In this document: positions 35,001 through 44,000 of the stretch, piece by piece
How positions within the stretch are numbered: the first letter of the stretch is position 1
Layout of the letters: each line of letters begins with the position of its first letter
Assembly: GCF_022605725.1 (NCBI RefSeq)
Contig: NC_065546.1
Span: 42,094,227 to 42,158,226, forward strand
Length of the DNA stretch: 64,000 nt
Origin: Anthonomus grandis grandis
Lineage: Eukaryota > Arthropoda > Insecta > Coleoptera > Curculionidae
Direction of reading: 5' to 3'
The notes under the pieces: model-generated
What the model saw: only the letters and a program-made list of their open reading frames with translations
Told to the model about the DNA's origin: nothing
The model's database searches: none
Program-made: the position numbers and the translations under genes

Positions 35001-38000
35001 GCATGCGAAATTTAATTAAAATTGAGGTAGTTTAAAAGTTATGATAAATAAACAAATAATTATTCTTAACTTTACCACCCTGTATCTTCGTTATTAAACA
35101 TTTCTGAGAAAAATTTTATAATGTTTCTTTCTTTTAAAATTGTTTATTTCTTTTTAAATTCTCTATCACGTATTAAAATTAATGACGTTTAAACTGGACC
35201 ACCCTGTATATAAGGTATCTGTACTTGTTAGTATATCATAATTAAATAATACTTTTAGAACTTCATTGCCCCTAAGTACCCCTTTAAGATATATATAATA
35301 CTTTGATCCAGTTATGACATGTGGATAATCTGTGTAAAAAACAGGTCAACTGTCGTATATCTTATAAGGACCGGACCTTTGTTTCTCGACTTCTTTTTTA
35401 CTTAAAAGCTTTCCAAGCAGGAAAGCTTTATTTGACTGTGTGTTATGACTGTACCATAATTATACGTAATATGTATATGTGCTTGTGTTATGTTAAGACT
35501 AATCTGAATACCGCGTTCACCGTCACTTGTCACGATTATCCAACCGGATAAAGGGATAGCTTTGCCGGGCTTTCCATAGGCTTGTGAGGTCTAGGAATGG
35601 CGCTGGTGGTCACTCTTCAATGCTCTTTCATCCCAATATTCCCCCTCTGGAAACAAATGTTTTTAAAAAGGGCCTGAGAGGATTTTTTATTGCTCAGAGT
35701 TCTTATCCCTTTTGGGAGTACTTTATCTATACTTTTTATTTAATATGATAATGTAGTGTAGTAATAAAAGAAATCAATTTGTTATTTTAATCTTCAATGT
35801 AATATAATTGTTGTTGACAGTTTTTATTATTAGTGTACCATTTATATTGACTTGTATAATACTATTATCTGTAATTTGTATAAATAGATTGATTTCATTT
35901 TAATATATCTAGAGGAATATGTTTTTCATATAACTGAAACTAGTCCAGAAAACTAATCATTCGTTTTTTTCAACTAAAATATAAACCTAATAATAATAAG
36001 TTTATTTAAGAAAATACAGTAAAATAAAGTTTAAAATTAAAATGTCTGAAAAACAAACAAGAAAACAATGGCCCACAAAAGGTTAACCTTGGCAGGGGTT
36101 TATGAATACACAGAGTAATAATTTAAACAAAGTAGTTTTTTAAATAAAAAAGTATATATTACACTAATAACGATAAAAAGTATTTATGCTATTCGAGTTT
36201 CTACTCCTAAGTAGTGCTAAAATACGTTTAAATAACAATTTTCAAGTTGATAGCATTAAACGAATGATAAAGTCTTGGAAGTATAATAGCCAAGTTGGTA
36301 GTGAAATCTATCAAAATAGGGTTTTGCTTCTAAATCAGGAAAAAATAGTAACAAATTAGGGTTTATTTATAATACCACTTGAATGTTTATTTTTATAGTC
36401 TATGATATATTCAATATACTGTTTAGATTGGCTTAGAATTCACTCATTTAATTGCACTTTAAACAAATACAGGGTGGTCCGGTTTCGATGGCGGAAAATT
36501 AAATGACCGACGGAGAACGAAAAAATAATAAGTTTACTATTATAAATAATATTCGAAAAATGATTCGTTAAAAAATTACAGGGTGTCAAAATTCTAATTA
36601 AAAAAATCAATTTTTTTTATTTTTCTTAAACCCCTTTAGATATTTTAATGAAATTTGGCACGTTTGGACAGTTAATCAAGACGCATCTTTTTGTGCAAAA
36701 ATTATTAATTTTATTTACCAGTGGCGTGTGTGCGGGCCGATCTTCATACAATTTTAATTAATTTTAATTAAAAAAATGATGCGCCACTGTTTTTTTTTTC
36801 ATTTCTTTTTTTTTATGAAATCCTTGTTTAATTTAAAATAAAAAACATCTCTTTACTTTTTGCGAGTAAAAATGCTGATTTATAAAAACACATAAGATAA
36901 CACATTTAATTCGTTTAAAAACAATAACAAAATAAAAACAATTAATAATTAAAGAAGTTGTTCAAAATGCAGCCCACTGACCTCAATACATTTTCTACAC
37001 CGAGTTATTAAGGAGTTTATTGCAGCCAGTACCACAAAATGTTGATTTTGCATGTCATTACATGCTTCCTGAATTCTTAAGATTAATTCCTCTCTGTTAA
37101 ATACGGGATTAGCGTAAACTTTATCCTTAATGTTTCCCCAAACGTAAAAATCTAGTGGATTAAGATCCGGTGACCTGGGTGGCCAGGGTATTGGTCCAAT
37201 ACCATTTTGATCATTAAGATCATTCCTCCCTAGCCGGCCAATCCACCTTCGAGGGTAATTATTATTAAGCCAGTTTCTTACACCTATTCCAAAATGTGTG
37301 GGGGGAGGAGGGCTCCATCCAGTTGTATCCAACTTTCATGTCTCAAATTAATGGGTAAGTCCTCAATGTAGTCCGTCCGGCAGGCTATTATTTAAAAACT
37401 CCAGAAATAGTTGTGAGTTTAGCCTTGGAGGTAGGAAATGCGGACCACAAACATTATCACGAATAACGCCCAACCAAACATTAACGGAAAATTCATTTTG
37501 AAACGATCTTGGCCGAATTGCATGAGGATTCTGTTGTGCCCAAACATGAATGTTATGAAAATTTATCCCTCCGCGTCTTGTAAAACAAGACTCATCCGTC
37601 CAAAGTATCTTGAATAAAAAGTCGGGATTTTCCTCTGTTGAGTTTAAAAGCCAGTGACAAAATCTTACTCTCTTTTCAGCATCACCAGGGTGTAAACCCT
37701 GAACAGGCTGTAGTTGATATGCATGCCTGTGGTCAGCGTGTAAGGTTCGCAATATTTGAGATTTAGGAATTTGTAGTTGTTGAGCTGCCTTGCAAGAGCT
37801 CAGCCTTGGATTATTATCAAAAGTGCGCAGTACACGATTTTCATTATTATTTCTCTGGTTTCGGTATTGTTCATTATTACCACGTAGACCAAAGTTCCTA
37901 AAATTTTGATGTGTTCTAATGAACACGCGAGCATCTGGAATTCTTCTATTTAGATACCGTCTTCGATATTCACGAATTGCCGCTTCCGCATTTCCATCAC

Positions 38001-41000
38001 AAAATCCATAACAGAAATGAATATCAGCGTATTTATTACTTGAAAAACGCATTTTTCACAATACTTTTAACAACACTGTTAACAATAGCAAAATTAATAA
38101 TTTAACCAACGCAATAATTTGACGTAGTATTTTCATATTTTTTATTTAATAAAATAAAATCAGCATTTATAAAAAATTATTTTTTTACTCGCAAACAGTG
38201 TGTCGTACGACAAAAAGTAAAGAGATGTTTTTTATTTTAAATTAAACAAGGATTTCATAAAAAAAAGAAATTTAAAAAAAAACCAATGGCGCATCATTTT
38301 TTTAATTAAAATTGTATGAAGATCGGCCCGCACACACGCCACTGGTGAATAAATTTAATAATTTCATTAAAGTATCTAAAGGGGTTTAAGAAAAATAAAA
38401 AAAATTGATTTTTTTAATTAGAATTTTGACACCCTGTAATTTTTTAACGAATCATTTTTCGAATATTATTTATAATAGCAAACTTATTATTTTTTCGTTC
38501 TCCGTCGGCCATTTAATTTTCCGCCATCGAAACCGGACCACCCTGTATATAGAATTAATTTCAAAAAGACCAGCAGGCAGTACTGAATGAATTTTTGGAC
38601 TCAGATACAAGTAGAAACGCTTCCCTAATGTGGTGTTTATATTTGGTAGGTAGCCAGTTAGGTGTTTTGAGCGAATAGTGTACGGGTGTGTAATTAATGA
38701 TAGTGTATCTTTCTTCATATCTTTGTATTGCTTTATTGCTACAGATTGGAAAAATTGCTGCCTTAGGAAAAATTACTTAAAAAATGTTGAAATTTAATGT
38801 TTTTATTTTGAACTATTACTATATCTTATCTTGTTTTATGATGTAATAAAATTTCACATATTATAAAAAAATATCCTATTGGTTAAATATACGTATATTT
38901 TTATTAAAACTCATCATATAATAATTATTTTAGGGGACATTGGCATAGGATGCGAAGAATGGCCGCAATCAAATAGACGATGCTATAATACACGCCTGTA
39001 TTTCAAAATTATTCGTGTTTTGACCCGGTTTTTTGAGAACCGATAAATTTAATGTTTATTTTTGGACGCCTACCTCATTCATGAATACTCTCATCATGTT
39101 CATAGTTGCTATTCTTGCCACAATCAAAGAGACGATTACCTAAGTTACCAAACAAATTTTATTTATATAAAGGAAATATGTAAATTTCTCTTTGCCCTAC
39201 TTTTAAGTTTTCGGTATACTGAAAACATCTGAATGCACCCACACTTAAAAAGAGTGTATGAACAATGAACTATAGGATTTACAGAACCGTTATATACCTA
39301 TTAGTCATAATACCAAAGTACATAATAACTTTCCTTGGAGCCTTATGTTGCCTTGTTTTTAATTCAAGGTCTATAGACATGAAATTTTTGTTATTAGTTT
39401 ATTTTATAGCACACAAACTTAATTTTCCGAGGTGTATTTCTGAAGCTTTTCATTTTTTATAAGAATTAGACAGCTGATGAGATAAAATAATGTATCAATT
39501 TTTGTAAAACTAACAAAATAATGCATTATACCGTCTATTGCGCACATTTACATATAAAATTGGCGAACATAAATCTATTTTTAGCTATTATTAACACTGC
39601 AGTAGCGAAAGTAAACAAACCATGCTGTTAGCACACACATATGAAGGTAAACGGTAAATGAAAATAATCGTAGTTGCAACTGATAATATTATTCCCAAAA
39701 TGTTATTTTGATGAAGAAAAATTCAATATTCTTGCTATTTTCAGACATGATATCATCTTAAGACCTACAACGAATCTTATTTAGTCTCTACACCAGAAAT
39801 TCTTTTTGTTTCTTTTCTTAAATTAGATTGATTTTTGAGTCAACAAACTCTCGAATACTTTTGTTTTCACAAGATATAATTTTTGCACAAATTGCCCTAT
39901 TATAAGTATATAGTAACAATAGAAAACAATAGTATTATAGTAACAATAGAAAAATAATAGAAACTAAAATGGTAGCCAAACCAAGAATCTTTATGTATTC
40001 ATGTGCAATACCTTATTTGGAGTAGTTTATGGGTTTCTTTCTTACCTGGTGACACATATCTGGTGCAATCAACTTTCTTTGTTATGATGATGATAATTTT
40101 CTTTGTAGTGAATCATACCAAAAACATGAAATGTTTTGCCTTATACTTATTGTAGAATATTTTTATAAAACAACTATCATAACGTTGGTCATTTACAGGT
40201 TCAAGGCAGCCCTCTCCACCACCGAAGGGCAAGCTACGCTTATACAGCAACAGATTTTGTCCCTATGCCCAAAGGGTCATGTTGGTATTAGATGCTAAAA
40301 AGATTGCGTAAGTTTTTCCAATACAACATTTTTTATTTAACTAAGAATATAAAAAGAAATCGATGTCAAATTAATATGAAAGCCCATAAGTGTATCTTTA
40401 AATGAATGCTTGATTGCCAAATACTAAACAGCCATACAAAACAAAATCTAAACCGTGTGTGCTCGTATAAACGTGATAATTGACATACTTATTTACGTGC
40501 CCAATGCAAAAACTCTACACGTTAAATTAGTCGCAGTATGGCATGTATTTCGTTTTGTAAATTGGAATTGTCAGCCGAAATAGCTCAGTTGGGAGAGCGT
40601 TAGACTGAAGATCTAAAGGTCCCTGGTTCGATCCCGGGTTTCGGCAAAACTTTTTATTTTTCTTTCTGTTTTCAATTTTGATAATGTCGAATAGAAAATG
40701 AATGTTTAAAAAAAAAATTTTTTTTGGAATTAGAGCCAAAAGATTAAATTTTTTTTGTTTCGAAGTTCAACTATAAAGAAAACTTTTTGGAAATTGAACT
40801 TAAATCACGTAAGAAAATGAATAAATCCACCATTTGAAATTCTGCGTTAAACCGTTTCTATACATACAGTGCCGGCCAAAAGTGGAGAAACTTTTAATAT
40901 TTTTATTTTTTTCTTATTAAAACTAATTCGAAGTAATTGTAAATAATGTTTATGGTTATATCTAATAGTGACGAAAATAATTTAAAAAAAAAAATTGAAA

Positions 41001-44000
41001 ATAAATAGTTTATTACAAAATATGCAAACAAAATTTATTTTCTCTAATAACAAAAATGGAGAACTTTTTATTTTTATGACATAATTATGTTATAATACAA
41101 AATGTGCATAAAAGCACACTAATACTTTGTGGCATAACCGTTATTCTTCACAACTTCACTACACCGTCTTGTCATAGATTCAAGAAGATTGTGTATAATA
41201 TCTCCGGAAATTTCACTCCATGCTTCTTTTAGGACTTGGAATAATTCGTCTTTATTTCGGAACTTATTCGGATTTTTTTGTCGAACTTTTTTGTCTAGGC
41301 GCTCCCACAAGTTCTCGATGGGATTTAAATCTGGACTTTGAGCTGGCCACTTCAGAACTTGAATTTGTTGAGAGGTTAGGAAATTTTTAACAATTTTAGA
41401 AGTGTGCTTGGCGTCGTTATCATGCTGGAATTTCCAAATTAACGGCAAATTATCCTCGGCGTAGGGAAGCATATTATTCCTTAAGATGTTTAGATAATAT
41501 TGGCTATTCATGATCCCATCTATTCTCACCAGTGGACCAACGCCATGCCCGGAAAAACATCCCCACACCAACACATTACCGCCTCCATGTTTGATTGTGG
41601 GAATAGTGTACTTTGGGTTGAATTTTTCATTCTCGGGACGTCTAATCCATCTCATATCATCTGACCCAAATAAATTGAACTTACTTTCATCTGACCATAA
41701 AACGTTTTTCCAACCAATACTTACCTATAATTAGGTAAGTATTCTTTTGCGAATCTTAAACGAATTTGTCTATTTTTCGTTGAAATGAAAGTTTTTTTTA
41801 CCGGTCTCCTGGCTTTTAAGTTGGCGTCACATAAACGTCTTCGAATAGATCAAACTGAAAGGGAAATGCTGGGATATGCCTTTTTTATATCTTCGGCGGA
41901 GAAAAATGGATTTCTTATAGAACATTTTCTAATTAGCTTGTCAGTTGCAGATGCTGTTTTTTTGGGTCTACCTGGCTTAGAGATGCTGGCAGTAGTGCCT
42001 CTAGTTTACCACAATTTGATTTGTTTACAAATGACACTTTTATGAAGATCAAGTTCTCTAACGATTGTTACTTGTTTCACTCCCGTATTGTGCTTCTCAA
42101 TTATAAGTTTTTTTATTTGTTCAGATAAATTTATACCTCGAGGTATTTTAATAGTAAATAGGCTTCTTCACAATCCAAAAAGGAACTGCTTCAAACGAGA
42201 CCTATTTAATACAAAAAGTTTCTTTATTTATGTCCTCAAGTAAAAAAAACATTGTTTACTATTTACATTCCTGTGATAAATATTTAAACTGTTTTGGTAT
42301 GAATTTATGGCTTAGGCTAAGCTAAACAATTTTAATACATGGTGTCACAAAAATTTTGAATAGATTATTAAATTAGAAAATAAATTAAAAGTTTCTCTAC
42401 TTTTGGCTGACACTGTATAACTAGGTGCATCATTTGCTTTACAAACAATACAAATCCATGAACGTAACGGCACGTCAGACATTGACTATTAGGTCACAGA
42501 ATAGCCCCGAATTCGGGGTTATTCTGTGCTATTAGGTTTAGTTTTGAAATCTGATATGTCAGAGTTCCTGAAACAAACTGCCCGCTGTAAACTTATTGTA
42601 ATTTAGTAATAAATGAGGCAACGTTTCTTGACGATTGAAAAAATCGAAATATACATAAAAAAGTTGTTAAAAGTTTAATATGGCAGTGTGAATGAATTAA
42701 AAAGATAATAGTAGTTTTTTTGGCCAGATATAAAAGTTCAACAAAAACTCAAAAAAGACTTTTCTTTTTCTTATTCTTTTCCAATTGGAACTTTGTACAC
42801 AAGTTGTCTTGTTAAAAAAGTCGATATGTCAATTTTTATATACATCATTTTGTAGCCTTCATTACATTTTCTCGCCGTTTTGTAAAAAGCTGTTTAATTA
42901 CCTCATCCCAACATAAAAAAATAAAAATATTATTAAACATTTAAATGAAAATAGCTGCGCAATTTTTTTCGTTCTCTCAGAATTATATGTATGGTATGTA
43001 TCATATAAATTTTGATCAAAAATATCTAATTTAAAGATTCATTAATAAGACATGTTCATATTTTAGTTATGATGTGGTCAACATTAAGCTCTACAGTAAA
43101 CCAGAATGGTTCTATGATGTGTGTCCAAGCGGTAGAATCCCCGCACTAGAACTCGAAACTGGCGACGTACTCTATGACAGTTTGGTGATTGCGGATTATT
43201 TAGACGAAAAATATCGGGCTCATCATCTACACAGCCAGGACCCATTACAGAAAGCCAAGGATAAATTATTGATTGAGGAATTTAGTAGAGTAAGTAACAG
43301 TAGATTAAAGTCACCTTTTTAATGGTTATAAAAAATACTTAATACTAGTTAGATAGCAGGTAGAGTTAAATAGGATATTGGAAAAAGAAATTTAATCTAC
43401 CTGAAAAATCTTTATCTGTTTAGCCAAAATGAAGAATTGGAAATTTGAACTTTATAAGACTTTTTTGTTGTGGGTATAACCATGATTACTCTTGGTTACA
43501 AAATTGTCTCTAACTCGGGAAGTTTTGAAGTACAACATTCTTATATTAAACTAGTCATAAGAATTCCTCTTTCTTTGACTAACAGACTCTTAAGAATATT
43601 CTTATTAATTCGAAAATATTCTCACGAATAATAAAATATCGCCATTCAAAACCAAATCCTTCACCCTTATTTTTAACTTCAAAACCTTCAGAAGGTGCTT
43701 ATATCTGTATTTACAAAAAACCGAAATGTCTATGGCATGAATTTTAAACGTGTGCTCGTGAAAGGTAATATGTTCTCTTTTTCTCTGAAACTAAAATATA
43801 AATGGATCCTTCAGAAAACACCACTACCAAAAAATTTATTAACATTTAAAGATTGGTAGAACTTGGATGGTATATTCTCTGAACGATCTGTGTTGTCAAA
43901 GGTATTGAGTAATAATTCTTTCAAATGAGAGAATCCCTGAAAACAGCTTAAATACAGGGTGTTTCAGAACTATGGGATCAAACTTCTAGGGGTTGTTCAG

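Larger units (their letters stand above)
40867..42415 (-). mobile_element. Tc1-type transposon, 1549 bp, TA target
   Basis: Ends CAGTGCCGGCCAAAAGTGGA (left) and, as reverse complement, CAGTGTCAGCCAAAAGTAGA (right), both continuing GAAACTTTTAAT. TA flanks at 40865-40866 and 42416-42417. One transposase gene on the minus strand fills it. Located in GST intron 2. Confidence 0.9.

Noticed and set aside
41785..42045. 86-codon plus-strand frame
   Set aside because: Antisense of the Tc1 transposase DNA-binding region.
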